DNA from: Acanthopleura granulata | Lineage: Eukaryota > Mollusca > Polyplacophora > Chitonida > Chitonidae | Length of the DNA: 64,000 nt | Direction of reading: 5' to 3' | NCBI GenBank assembly: GCA_016165875.1 | Contig: JABBOT010000005.1 | Span: 20,854,520 to 20,918,519, forward strand | In this document: positions 28,001-43,000 of the stretch, piece after piece | How the letters are laid out: every line of letters begins with the position of its first letter | Position numbering within the stretch: position 1 is the stretch's first letter | Notes under the pieces: generated by a model | What the model saw: only the letters and a program-made list of their open reading frames with translations | Database searches by the model: none | What the model was told of the DNA's origin: nothing | Program-made: the position numbers and the translations under genes

Positions 28001-31000
28001 TATTGTGTGCTCGGTTTGGTAGGTTACGGGAGGGGTGCGTGCATGCTTGGAATCATGGGAATATGCCTAGAACTACCGTGTTTGATACACACACATTATA
28101 TGATCAAAGAACAATTCCGACTCTAATGAAAGGGCCCAGAACGCAATTATTGTTATTTTTTTTAGAATAATTTAATTGTCATCAGGTTAAAGTATTCATG
28201 ATACATGTATAAAAGTAGATCACTGTGGTCTCTTAAGGTTTTTATTTTCTACACGTTAAAAATCAATGTGTGGCACTGAATATTTAAAATGTTACACACG
28301 GTCCTTATAATCGGGTCCTTGTATCTCAGGTGTCTAAGGCATTGCTCTTGCTGCAGACACTAAGACAACAGAGGTCCTACTTAACACTACAGGTCTTCTT
28401 CAGCTAAGTGTGAATGTACCCTAAGTGTCCTCCCAGTGTATATTTCACAATGACATTCTTAATTCCAGTCAATATTCAAAACTGCTTATATTTAGACCAG
28501 GGGAGACAAATTTGTGACCGCCTGATAACTGTTTCATTATTAAGACAAATCAATAAGCATTACACCTAATATGGGCTTAGCCTTCCCCTAAAGACTGAAA
28601 CTTGGAAACTTGAAAGAGTGTTCTGATAATTTATCAAAAAATACATACTCATTTTGCGATTTATTGGCCAAATTTTGATATAATCCTGTAAAAGTCAATT
28701 TTCACACCAGACAGCAATTTTTGTGAAATTTTACATTAATGTCATATTTTATGCAATGTAACCTACAAAATGGCTACTGTGATATAATTAAAAAATTTAA
28801 GTGAATAAAATTCTGATATGAAATCAAGAATGCATAAAGTTTACAATAAATTACACATTTCTCTGAATACAAAAAACAACATCAAACCCAAATCACAGAA
28901 ATATTAGTAAACATAATTTTAAGTAAGTTTTCCATGGCTTTTCTGAGAATATGGAAGTCAGTTTTGTTTTCAGCCATCTTGTTTCCCCTCTTTTCAATCA
29001 AAACTTACTTTTTGCAAGTTGACTTCTCTCCCAAAACTCACCTTTCCCTGATGGATTTCTTACGCTTGAAAAAGTTCCCCCAGGTAAACATCTTGTGGTC
29101 TCTTCGAGGCCTACAAACCCTTCACGACTCAATACCTGTAAGCAAATGTACACAGAGTCAAGTTCTTAATTCTAATTAAATCTAATGCCATTAATGTTTT
29201 CAGACAGAATAAATTCTGTCAAGCAAAGAAAATCTCTAAATTTAATCATCATCTGCATCATATCTGAAAGGTTTTCCATTATTTATTTCAAGTTGGGCTG
29301 TGTGTAATTACAAGGTCGGTTTTATGGTCCATACTCACAACTCCTAAGAGATCACACCATTTCTTTTCTCATTTCACGTTCACCTCCCCAATATGTACGA
29401 ATAAAATAACTTTGAAGTTATCAGACTTAAATGATTCCATGGAATTTTTAACCAGCTGAACTAGATGAAAAATCACGTGAAATTCTTTGTCATTTACAGT
29501 TTCACATCAACTTTTTGCATTCCAGGTTGTACAGCGAGATGATTATTTGGTAAAAAAGATTCCACAAATTTGTAGGTGTCAGACTATAATCAGATGTTAA
29601 AAATCACCTTTCAGGCATACAGTATATACACGTACATGTATTTCAATAATGTTCTCTGTATTTTATTTTGTGACAAAAATTCTAAAATCATACTTCTCAG
29701 AGGTAGCACACATGTAGATAAACATAATTGTAATACAGATAACCTTGCAGTTAACTTCAATTTAATTTCATTCAACATATAATTATATGTACATGCAAAA
29801 CAGTGCATATGTTTACCTTGTTGTTGTGTAGCTTATTAAATGAATACATGTGTTTTGTGTGACAGGGTTCAGCTGTATAAAATCTACAGTAATCAAATCA
29901 CCCCATTAATAAATTTCATTCCCGAATCAATACACGTGAGTTGGCATCCTCAATTCCCTTTGAGCAGGAAAGTTTATGAAAAAATTACATCATATGAAGG
30001 CAATATTATTGATTTCTTCCCTTTTTTCTTCACTAAATTAATGAATTTGCAGGTAACTTATCCCATGCTCATCTACCAAGTCTTTTGGCTCTACATCATG
30101 TACACATATCTGTACAGAACGCTCTCCACAAATTTCAAGATCACGCCATTGTAATTTCATCCTCTGCCTTGTGTTGCTTGGGGTATGTTAAGAAACCCAG
30201 CTCCAGAAACATTTGTAAGGAAAAACCATGTTGAATGAATGAATGAATGAATGAATATGGCTTAACACCACACCGGCAATATTTCTGCTACGTTGTCGCC
30301 ACATGTTCAAATCAGGAAGATAATTTTCAAAATGGTGAAACGCTCTGAACTAAATGAAACAGACGAAAGTTTTTGAAAATCAGTCACAACAACCAAAGGA
30401 TGAGGCTTATAAAAACTCAACTGAACTGCACACTTACCTGTTCCACCAGTTTACAAGACAATGGGGTAAAAGCCCCACTGAAAACATATGACATATCCAC
30501 TGGGCTCTTCAGATTGATATCCTCCATCCTTGGTATCTACAAACATAACAACTTGGTATCTATAAACATAATAACTTGGTATCTGTAATACATGATAATT
30601 TGGAATCTATAAAAGATGATAATTTGGTATCGACAAAACATAACAGCTTGGTATATATAAAACATGATAACATGCAGTAAACCTATGATGATAATAACTT
30701 GGCATCTATACACATGATGATTTGGTATGTTTAAAACATAATGACTTGATATCTATAAAAGATGATAACTGGTATATATAAATCTATGAACATAATAACT
30801 TGGCATCTATAAAACATAGTACGCATATCTGACTTGGTATCTATAATACATAATAACTTGTACATATCATATGGTGCATAATATACATATATCTTTAACC
30901 AAAGTGTTACGCCAAAATAATTCATTCTATGAACATAACACCTTGGTGTCTAAGAACATAATTACCACATTTAACATCTCTCAATCTTCAACAGTGGCTC

Positions 31001-34000
31001 TGTCAGTTAGTGTGCTAGCGTAGAGCAATGACCCAGAAGCATTCCACCAATGCGGCCGCTGTGAGTTCAAGTCCAGCTCATGCTGGCTTCCTCTACGTTG
31101 GGAAGGTCCCCCGGCTCTACCAGGTTTCCTCGCACCATAATGCCGGTCGTCATCCTATAAGTGAAATATTCTTGAGTACGGTGTAAAACACCATTCAAAT
31201 AAAGAAAAATAAATCAATCAATCTTCACCAGGAATTAGAGGTGTATCATCCATGTTGCTGAATTCACAACAACAAAAGATATGTAAACAAAGCAACCTAT
31301 GAGTGTAGACAGGCAGAAGAGGTGACAAATGCTTATACTGGAGGCCACCTAGAGCACCACAAAGTCTGATTTGACACCATATCAGAAAAAAAAAATTGGT
31401 TCACTACTCAAGTGTATGGAGTTTCACACAATATTCAAGAATACTTCCACTTACCATTGTGTACCTCAAAAACTAAGCAATTTGTTTAATAACCAAGGTT
31501 AATTGATACTTCGCCAGGAGGTGTTCCAGTAAGGATCAGGTTAAGAAGGAAGTCATTAATCATACCACGGGAACACTTACTCCATTAAGAGGGGCTTAAT
31601 TGACAGAGAAAACAATCCTAGCTGGTGTGACAAATTGTCTGTCAAAAACCTTGTGCGTAATTGCAATTTAAAGAGTATCTTAATTTGACAGCCACCACCC
31701 TCCACTATGTCATTTAACACTTGTACAACCATTGTCTGGTTATAAACTGGAGTATCAGTCTGTTGAAAAGACTTCAACATGGTAAGAAAACAAGGTAAAG
31801 AGTGCATGTGTTAGATTTCTGGAAGCTGGGGCATTCTCTATGCAATTACCCATGTTACCTCAGTGGTAATTTTCTTGCTGAAGCTTGTCCAGTGACACCT
31901 AGTTTTATTTTCGTCTTAAATGGTCACAACCAGAAAACTGACTGGCTGATAACTAATGTCATTCAACTGAAAACGGACACGCTTTTGCTTCACATTCGTT
32001 TAATGTCTGTTGAGATTTGTGTGAAAGGATGCTGTCTCATGACCCAATCCTGTTAGGCCATACACTGCAGCATTAGACTGACACAATCAACTGAACCTCA
32101 AATTACTTTCTGGTTTAAAGTGGGAGGCCAAATATATGATATATATAAAACAGGCAGCCATGTACATTACGTATTTCAAACTACAAATCCCACTAGACAG
32201 ATAAGAAAAAGTTCAACAGTCAACACACACCTCATGGAATGAACTTATAAATGCATCTCTCCAAATTGTGGTAAGCACTGTTCTTGCTGGATTAGTAAAT
32301 CAATTACTTGTGAGCTGGAACCCAACTGTAACTTATCAGTTTACATGTACAGCTATATGGCTGGAGCCTGTAGGTCTGTTTTGGCATGTTGTGGTTTCCT
32401 CTTAGTTACGATTTCCAAGGAAAGGGTGAAAACCCAATTCACATGATCAAATAAATACCTTGTGTACTGCCAATTTATTTCCATGGGTTTATTTGACCGG
32501 TATGTGTCCATGCCATGCTGAAGCATATTTCACTTCGACGGCAGAGTAAACTGCAAACAAAACTGTGTGACTGTAAATAATGGCTTTTATACATTATCAG
32601 AAGTCACTACACTATATTTTATCATGTATTACTTAAAACTTTAAAGGCTACGTTGTTAATCGCAACAGTTTCAGCTACTCACCAAGTTTAGTTTCTTGCT
32701 GACAGCCTGGAAGACGCTGCGCTTGCCCATGGAAGATGCCATCTTCCCTAAGGGCATTCCCCCAGAAGGACCCACTTCCTGCTCACACAGTAACCCCAAC
32801 TTCTTCAAGTTAAAAAAATTTAATAACTGTTCAAAACCATGGCTCTGAAAACAAAAGAGAAAAATTAAATATTAACATAGTAAAATTTATATATTTATTC
32901 ATTTGAGTGGTGTTCTACGCCGTACTCAAGAAAATTTCACTTATACAACGGTGGCCAACATTATGGTGGGAGAAAAGTGTGCACAACCCAGGGAAAACCC
33001 ACAATCATCCGCAGATTGGTGATGGATCTTCCCACGTATATGTACTACCAGAGGGGAAGCCAGCATGAGCTGGGCAATAGTAAAATTAGGTGCTACAAAG
33101 TACATCTGCATGCAACTACATGACCATGCAAAATTGACAGAAACTAAAATGACCATTTATGAAGTTGTAATCAGGCAGTGCAGAGTTTCTGACACTACAT
33201 ACCCATGTACAAGTAGAAACACAAAGGCGCGGAACCTATGATATTTCACTTCCTCTCAAAAATTCAGCTTGCGGAGCAGGAATCGGTTTATGTGTTTCAT
33301 TTTCTACTTATGCATAAACTGGAAACCAAGAGACTTAAGTTTACATGTAAGTTTTGACATTTCTTACTATTTTCCTGTCCACAGTATTAATCTTACAAGG
33401 ATGAAGCTAGGCCCTTAATAATGGTCTGCCACTTGTACAGCAGGCTTTCACAATTTCATTAGCGATATGATGTTATTACCTCCCTTGTACGAGAGTATAT
33501 GCCCAATGGAGCAGCCAGTTCAGTTGATACATATTCATAACTAATGTCCATGAATGTATGAAGAACCGGAAGCAGCCCAAGCAGCTATGCCAACTTCTAA
33601 CAGCTGTGTTCACTTTCTACGGCTGCTATCTTCTTGTATGGCAGCATGATAAGGTTAAAGCAGAATCACTGAGTTCGGTACAATAACCCCGGCATATGCC
33701 ACTGTTTGATTTTGTATGGCATTCACCTCATTTCATTGTTGTGCCGTGTTATGATGCGGGCTGCAATTGTGACATCACAGTTGACTGAATCATTTTTGGA
33801 CACCAAGTTGTGTTGGTAATAGCAAAAAGTAATACTGGTCATTGTTGTCATCTTTTGCCACACAATGTAAAACGCTGTACATGTCTCAGAGCTTATTGGT
33901 TGACATCTGTATAGACGTTTTTCTCCAACTCTTTCCATACTGACCATTAGCTTAAAGGTCAATGGATGTCTATGTGTAAAAGCTGCAAAGACGCATGGCT

Positions 34001-37000
34001 GCTTACTTAGTGTAACTGTAAATCTACTTCTTCATGTTGTTGTATGTCAAATGATATACACCTAAAAATGAAGTGACAGAGCTAGGGTATACTTCTGTCA
34101 ATGTAATGGGGCACAACTCGGATTATCATCTATAAGAAATGTAAACATATTACAGCCACCAGATTAAATTATTCATCCAAATTTATTGAAAATGAACATA
34201 CAAACTAGGACAATCAACCTGGAAATGAGCAAATGTATTACTGATCAAAACAGCCCTGGTGGACAATGAATAAAATACATGTACTCCACAATCATGAAGT
34301 CATTTAGTGTGTTCTTACATGAAGGAACTGGGATCTCAGTGACTTGTAGTCTTTGGGTAAAAGTCCACCCTGGGTTAGAGATAGCAAACAGAGAAGTCGC
34401 AGTATGGACACAGCATTCATCTGAAACAGAGGCATACATGTACAAAAAACAGAGCAGTTGTAATGGGAATGGTGTGTTCATATCAAACAGACGTATACAT
34501 GTGAAGCAAGCAGAGCAACTGTGGTGTAGCCAGCACCTTAATTTGAATTCTGTTTTTTGAAATCACAATCCAACCATATCCTTAACAATAATTGCATGGA
34601 AACCAACGACCAATCAGGTTCATGGCTGGTCAGGGTTATGGGTGGAGGAAAAGAGAATTCCTGAAAACCAGAAACAAAATGAAAAGCAGTCATCTTAAAA
34701 AAAACTGATTATTGTGATACTCACATTTTTACAACATTGGCATTGCAATTTTTGAAAGAAGTATAACGGTGAATAATAGGCCCAGTGATGTCCTCATAAT
34801 TTCAAGTGAAAAATAAGTCATTCTGTTTCATTCAGCTAACTCTGTATGATCTATGATGTCATACCTGTCTATTAATGCACTCCTCTATGTAGTTGATATT
34901 TTCCCTGATATCTGTTCCCTCCAGCAAACCTACAAATGAGAATTCTGCATGTCAACAATATATATTTTCCGTTGAAAAATACATACTCTGATGAAACAAT
35001 AAGCTTCGCTAGTTTGACTTTACATCAGCAGTTGTATCCTGATTTCAATTATTTACTCAAACCAGGGTGTGCAGGGTACGTATTACCTGAACAATGGAGC
35101 CTCAGGTTCAAGCTGAATTAATGAGAGTTCGATGAGTTATCCCGGTAATACACCTCTGTCAATAGCAGGCTCCCCACAAATTGTGATGTCAAAAGCAGGT
35201 AGGAACAACAGAGTACTTGGCTCAGACCCCGAATTAATAGGCAGAGAAGTAATTCAACACATTTTAACTGCAGAGTCAGGAATTTTTCACATTATATACC
35301 AAGGTGGTGGGTTTGAAGGGCGGAGAGAACCGAGCCACCAGGGCCCGAGGGTGGAACCTTACAGTGCTCTGTCCTCAGGTAGTCCTCAAAATCTCCTTTG
35401 GTCTTCTTGTTCATGATTATTTCACAAGCTCCTATGTCTGAAGGACAAAGAAAAAATGTTTATAGACAAGAAAATGCATTCTTAAAAATGAATGTCCCTG
35501 ACTTTAATATCTGTTTATTTTTTTTATTTGGTGTTTTAAGCCACAGCTAGAATATTAGACTGATATGACGTTGGTTAGGATTATGAAGGACACCGAGGTG
35601 AAACCGGAAGAAACCACCACTCTTTATCAGGTTACTACAAAGCAATGTTCTAACTTGAAGCATCCGCCAAACTAGCAAAAGCTGAATCTGAACCTTGACC
35701 TCATTAATCAAGGGTCAGAGCTTCACTGGCAAAAACACAGATTGAAAACCCATTGGTACATAGACATTTAGTAGTATGAACAAATGAAAATATTATAAGG
35801 AGCTTGCTTTGTGAATACAGTTAAGAAATATTTTGGCGTTTTGACAACCTGGGACTAAGAAGTACAAGTAAAGCCAAACAATTTCAAATTTTGTCACAAA
35901 TCTTTAATATGAATGTTACAAAACATCAATGTTAAATAATGTTCGGAAAAACATCATAACATAACCAATTACTTAAAACAAATAGCACTTACGATAAACC
36001 AAATGTTTGTGTTTCTGTTTAAGCCCCTTTAGCTCGTTTGCTACGTAGGTTTTCATGTCTCCCACTGACTTTAGGTCGTGACGTTTCTGTGTGGACAAAA
36101 AAGCACCAATACTGTTTCACTACATGCAATGCACGGAAAACAATTTATGGTCATACGATCAAGAATATTTCAATTATACGACGGCAACCAACACTATGCT
36201 GGGAGGAAACTCGGGCAGAGCTCCGGGAGAAACCACAACCATTCACAGGTTGCTGGTGGATCTTCCCATGTACAATCAGAGAAGAAGCTAGCATGAGCTG
36301 GGCATGAGCTCACAGCAATAACACTGGTGAGCAGCTCCTGGGTCATTGTGCTGCACTAGCACGATGGCCCCTCAGCCATGGCAGCCCCTAACCCTACATG
36401 GTACCTAGCTGCATTGGACTGATTGATTGATTGAGGTTTGACGCAATGCTCATTGACAAGAATATTTTATGAAGGTATTCAGTTTCATGGTTTATGCCAA
36501 TGCCGGGAGCAAACTACTGCAATGGGCAAGTAAATGACAAACTTTTCCCCATGTCAAGCACACATATACACCTACACAGAAGGCATGTCTCCACATACAT
36601 GTCCAAGCATCATTCAAACAAGCTGCAAAGAAAGCATGAGAAAAAGCATAATTTCTACACAATCATGCTCACAATATCATTCAGACAGAAGACACTCACT
36701 ATAGCAGTATGCAGGAGTACAAAAACTTACGTCATATCCAGTTTGGACTTCTTTAGCTTTTGAGCTCAGGAAACCAAAGACATTAGAGAAATGTCGATCT
36801 CTGACTTCGTTATAGAGCTGTGAAATATATGCATGTAATGAAAAATCTATGAAACATCACTAATAAATGGGACAATGAGGAAACATTACATACAGCTGTA
36901 CAAATAATTCTGCCCTGCAAAAAACTCCAGTAACTTTGTCACTTTCATGACAATTTCGCTTTTGGAATTCACTTTGAACTGGGTTTGGGATCGACCAACA

Positions 37001-40000
37001 GAAACATGCGTGTTAAACTCAAATCAACAGTTTCCATTTGTAGCTAAACGCTCAACACACAATGCATCATCAGAAAATATGAAAAGGGGCCATAACTGCT
37101 GTTACACAAAGCTAACCCACACTCATTCTGAGTGACCATATGATGGGCAATCTAATCATGTTAAGCACAATTACAGACACCTGATGCTGCATGATAAAAT
37201 CATTATACTGAGACATACGTAAAGAGTTGAATGTGAATAGATTTGTTGACACCACTGTTTACAATATACTTTTTAATACAAGCCCAACCGAAAGTTATTA
37301 GACTTCCAAAAGATATCAATTCACAGATGTGTATACTAGGAGTAAATCCAGCCTAGTTTTGTCCTGGACACCACACAGGAATACCAGCTGTATAGCTTGG
37401 TTTCATCAACCTATTTCATACCTCATCATGGCTTGCAAGCAGAAGTTTCACAGGCTGATCTTTTCCTGTCACAGCTCGGTCAAACTCAATATATCCTGCA
37501 GTGAAAATTATCCAGGTAGATAATGAGCCTCATTCATTATGGGATATCTACACCTTCCAGAGCTTTCATTTACACCTGTTTAACGGGACATGACAACAGC
37601 CTTCTCATTCCCAAACACAGCAAAGGGAGGAAAAAAAAATAAATAAGAGAGTAATAGAGTAGGCTAAAAACAAGTATTTGACATAAAATTCAAACACACT
37701 CAATATTGCAGTCACTTTGTCAACGTACTGCTTGAAATTTCTTTACATGACAACATCTCAAACAACTGTATACTTACCACTGTGAATGCCAAATGTTTCA
37801 TCTAGAAGACCCTCGTAGGTCAGCTGAGAGCACAGAGGTGTCACAAAATCCACATCTGTAAATAATATATTTACTCAGGAAACATGAAGGAAGACGCCAT
37901 CGATAAACTTCAAAGAAATACAAAAGCATTGCTGATTGGCTGAAGTAGGCAAGGTCACATGTACATAATGCCTTGTGCAAGACGAATTTTAGGTACCACT
38001 CCTTTATTCAAGCATAGCCCAGACTGCAGGCTTTAACAAAGAAAATCATATATCAATTATCAGCCAATCAGTTTCAATTCTGTATTACTTTAAAATAAAA
38101 CTCATCCTGGGCATCAAACCAAATTCTTTACCTTTTGTAGTATTCTCAGCTGCTAAAGAGTAACAGTGAAGTCTGCTTTATATCTCCCAGAAAGATTATC
38201 AATTTCAAACATTTAGGACTTTGGAAGTATACATGCATGTGTCGTCAAATCAAAATTATCAATTTCAAAATTTTGATTTTTGACCTGACTCTCTGGATGT
38301 ACAGGTACTTGTTCCAAATCAAAGCTTGTCCTGAGTCTGGAGTACTTGTTCCAAGCTGAAGGTTATCAATTTCAAACTTTTAAGGCTTGGCCCGACTGTT
38401 ATCAATTTCAAACTTTTAAGGCTTGGCCCGACTCTGGAGGAGCTGGTACCAAGCTGAAGGTTATCAATTTCAAACTTTTAAGGCTTGGCCCGACTCTGGA
38501 GGAGCTTTTACCAAGCTGAAGGTTATCAATTTCAAACTTTTAAGGCTTGGCCCGACTCTGGAGGAGCTTGTACCAAGCTGAAGGCTATCAACTTCAAACT
38601 TTTAAGGCTTGGAGCAACTCTGGAGGATCTTGTACCAAGCTGAAGGTTATCAATTTCAAACTTTTAAGGCTTGGCCCGACTGTTATCAATTTCAAACTTT
38701 TAAGGCTTGGCCCGACTCTGGAGGAGCTTTTACCAAGCTGAAGGTTATCAATTTCAAACTTTTAAGGCTTGGCCCGACTCTGGAGGAGCTTTTACCAAGC
38801 TGAAGGTTATCAATTTCAAACTTTTAAGGCTTGGCCCGACTCTGGAGGAGCTTGGTAAAAGCTGAAGGCTATCAACTTCAAACTTTTAAGGCTTGGAGCA
38901 ACTCTGGAGGATCTTGTACCAAGCTGAAGGTTATCAATTTCAAACTTTTAAGGCTTGGCCCGACTCTGGAGGAGCTTTTACCAAGCTGAAGGTTATCAAT
39001 TTCAAACTTTTAAGGCTTGGCCCGACTCTGGAGGAGCTTGTACCAAGCTGAAGGCTATCAACTTCAAACTTTTAAGGCTTGGAGCAACTCTGGAGGATCT
39101 TGTACCAAGCTGAAGGTTATCAATTTCAAACTTTTAAGGCTTGGCCCGGCTCTGGAGGAGCTGGTACCAAGCTGAAGGTTATCAATTTCAAACTTTTAAG
39201 GCTTGGCCCGACTCTGGAGGAGCTGGTACCAAGCTGAAGGTTATCAATTTCAAACTTTTAAGGCTTGGCCCGACTCTGGAGGAGCTGGTACCAAGCTGAA
39301 GGTTATCAATTTCAAACTTTTAAGGCTTGGCCCGACTCTGGAGGTACAAGTAACAAGATCATCAGTTACAAAGTTTATAGGTCTGACCTTACTTCAGAGG
39401 CACGTGCACTTACCACGATTGTCAGTTTTGAAATTTTAGGCTCAACCAAACTCAAGACGTGCAAGCAAAAATTTACCAAGAGTGTCAGTTTTGAAGGCCT
39501 AATGCAGATCATAATCTGGCTACAGACAATCCTGGACTGTGACTGGTCAAAATTATTTTCACAGTTACATCCCCTGTTACATGGAGGTATTTATTATTCA
39601 CACTGGAGTTTGTGTTATGATCTATGTTCAAATTTGTTCTTGGAACTAAAATAATCTAAACAAAAGACAAATTAATGCTTAGCTGGTCTTTTCCTTTAAT
39701 GAACATCAACAGGACAGATAGAGGGTGCTGGGATTTACCTCTGTCAATCAGCACCATGGAATCAATCTCATTGCGGGGGAGGCACGGCTCCTTCATACTT
39801 GACATCATTGTCTTCACCAGGTCATCAACCATCTGAAAAAAACAAAACAAAACACACCATTAGGATAACACAGAGCTAATTAAAATAAATAACTTTCCCT
39901 TTTGCTCGACCATCACTCTAAACTAATTACATCCTCACAAATATGCAGTACAGACCGATCCTAACCTTATATCCTCTGCCCATCATGACCGGATGGTCGG

Positions 40001-43000
40001 CGTATGATCCGCTGACGATACAACGACCACAAATCTGTGTCACCATCGGCGTATCATCCGGCCATCATGACCGGATGGCGGCCCATGATCCGCTGACGAT
40101 ACAACGACCACAAATCTGTATCATCCGGCCATCATACGGTGATGATGATCAGATCATGGAGCCATGATCGGCATCATTCGAATATTCTAGCTTTAGATTA
40201 GAGTTAAATATTCCATTTAATATCCTGTAAAACAGCGTGTGATGATGGCGTGAAGGCCGCTCTAATTCCGACAAATCGGCACTACTTAAAACCATGAACC
40301 TTCCACGGAAAAAATTCATTATCAACTTGTGTAAATCTGTTACGAAAGACCTCAAACTGGGGCAGTTTTGCATGTGGGAGGTCCGTAAGGTCATATTGGT
40401 GTCTTCATCATACGACTTGTGTGTTGTTTACAGTGTTTCTCGAAAATAAGAGGCCACAGGCTTATGCTCCTCTTCAGGTGATCGCAAATTTGGCGCGGTT
40501 TTGCATGTAAGAGGTCAAGCATATGCAGTCAGTGCCATATTAAGCTTGACATGTGGAAAATAGGACAGAGTAACCTTTTGATCCTCACCTCTCAGACGCA
40601 CCAGTTGAAAATGGTGAGCATCATGTCTGAACTTTCCACTCTCCGGAATGGAGTAAATAGTAATGTCAAGAAAACACATCAGCCTGAAACAGAGGCCGAG
40701 TTCTAGATACAGTTGCTGGGTTCCCTTCCATTGTTGCTTATCCTGGCCTGACAATGACAAAGTCATCAGCCGAGTTCAATTTGTGCTTACATGACTAGAG
40801 TCAGCATGTCTGAATGATCGGTGTGCCGAAATACAGTACGTTATAATGACAATAAACCCTGATCAAGACACGCCGATCATCCAGCTGGAGGATCGTGTCA
40901 ACGTACGAGGAGGGAGGGTCATATGAGGATCAGCTTATCATGGGCCAAGCCTTTGCATATCCTAGGATTTAAGGTTAGGATCCCACCGTACTTTACATGT
41001 CACTATACATGCATGTGGCTGTGCTCATAAAAATGTATGGTAATTAAATATCTTTACAAAAAAAAAAGCTGTACAAAGTAGTGTTTATATGAGTGTGGGG
41101 GACTCCAAGGGAGAGGGGGTTAGCATGCTAGTGCAACCCAAGGGCCCCAATGCCTCTCAACAATGTGATTGCTGTGAGTTCAAGTCCATCCTAAAACTTA
41201 CCTTAGCACCTTTACCAATGCCATATACATTGGGTATAACACCATACAGTGACTGTAGGTTGACAAGGGATTGAGCCACAGAATGCAAACTACCCTGGTC
41301 TCCATCCTAAACAAAATAATGAGACAAATATGTAAATTCTTTTTATGAGCAACAAATGTCCACACCACATCCTGTGAGGGAATGCCTGTAACTCTTTTCA
41401 ATGAAAAACATTAAATAACCCATATAACTCAACATTCCTTAAAAAACAAAATCTTCGGCTGTGTCCAAAAAATTTTCCTGATGTGACGTGATAATATTTT
41501 TATATGACATCGAATAAGGATGTGACATAGAGTGTGGTAATTATGCAAGGATGATGTCAAGAGCGTTTGAAAGGACAGTGTCATTTGTGGATACATGTCA
41601 GCCATTAGTGACGTCATGTGTTCGTACTTGACATAACACCAGGCAAAATGAAAAGGACAGAAAAAATTTTGTTTCCTGATTCTCTGACGAAACATACAAC
41701 ATCAGTGCAATGATTTTACAGTTTAGGAAAGCCTTTCAGACTATGCCAAACTATATCACTTCAGTTTGCTTTTAAGACAAAGGTGTTTTCACCCCAGAGT
41801 AGCTCTTTAAACAAAGAAATTAAGTCTAGCAGTCAATGTTAGAAAGTATTTGTTCACCAAGACGTTTTAAATTTTCATCTGACAATATTACTGACCATGT
41901 AGAAGGTGCGAAGAAACTCTGGCATCTCCATTGAGAGGAGGTCAACATCCAAGGTGATCAGATCCAAGGGGAAGCAATCCATACTGACATATCCCAGGAC
42001 TCCTTCTGTTTCCAGGATCATCTCACAAACGTGCATCTTGAACAAAAAAGAAAATAAGTAAGCAACAGTAAAGCACAAGCTTAGAAATGTTTTAATAGGT
42101 ACAATAGCACACACAATGAAAGCAAAGACAAAGTACCTTAATTACCAAATACCAAATAATCTTTCTGCAAGGTCAGCAAATTTCTCTCTCGGCTGTGAAT
42201 GTCACATTACAGACAACATGCTTGTGCCATATACAAACTGTACGGGCATTTGCATTTCTTAATTTCCAGACTATGCAAAGTGAAAACCGTGCATTTGAAA
42301 GAATACTGTCAACTGACTGTTGTTAAACACCATACTCACAAACTTTTCACTTTTAAAATGACCAGATGCCAGAATAAATGAGTGATGAATGGCAATTTAG
42401 TGACAAACTTTCCCACCTGTAGGTGACACAGCCTTCTTAACAATCTGCAACCAACATATGCCTATACAAATTGTTCCACAAGCACTGTCAACCCCTTACT
42501 GTCACCAAAAACTCACAAACAAGGACAGCAAAAACAAAAAAATCTAAAAATTAAATGTCCAGAGCTGGGATTGAGCCTGCACCTACTGTGCCTGTAGTTG
42601 ATTGAAACAAATCATACCACTAAACCACTTGCTTCCAATAGACTGTAGACTTGAACAAGTGCAAGCGCATGTACATGTAAGCATGCATTAATCCATCTGA
42701 TTGGAATAGCGGATGTATGTTCAGTGAAGCTAATGGTGTCATACTTGTACCTTTCTTGGGACGAACAAGATCTTGTAACTTCTCCTTTCCTGTTTGTCTT
42801 TTTCACAAATGATGTGATTCGCAATGTACTTCATGGTCGTCATTTGTGGACGCACTAAATACAGCCGTCTGAAAACAGCAAAACTCATCTTGGTGTACAT
42901 GTTAATATGAATGTAGGTGTACGTGCACCGACGGTGATACGTTTTAGCTCACAACCAGTGCATGAAGAAGGATGCACAGAACATCTACATGACATACACT

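Noticed and set aside
29840..30154. A 104-codon plus-strand frame
   Set aside because: Lies antisense inside VPS33B intron 16, with a hydrophobic random-looking composition.
39265..39654. A 129-codon open frame
   Set aside because: It is the end of the 62-bp minisatellite plus decayed units. The repeat is open in several frames and lies inside a VPS33B intron.
41896..42036. VPS33A as the identity of the minus-strand gene
   Set aside because: Blocks such as [23 protein letters not shown] and FSNVFGFLS fit VPS33B clearly better than VPS33A.
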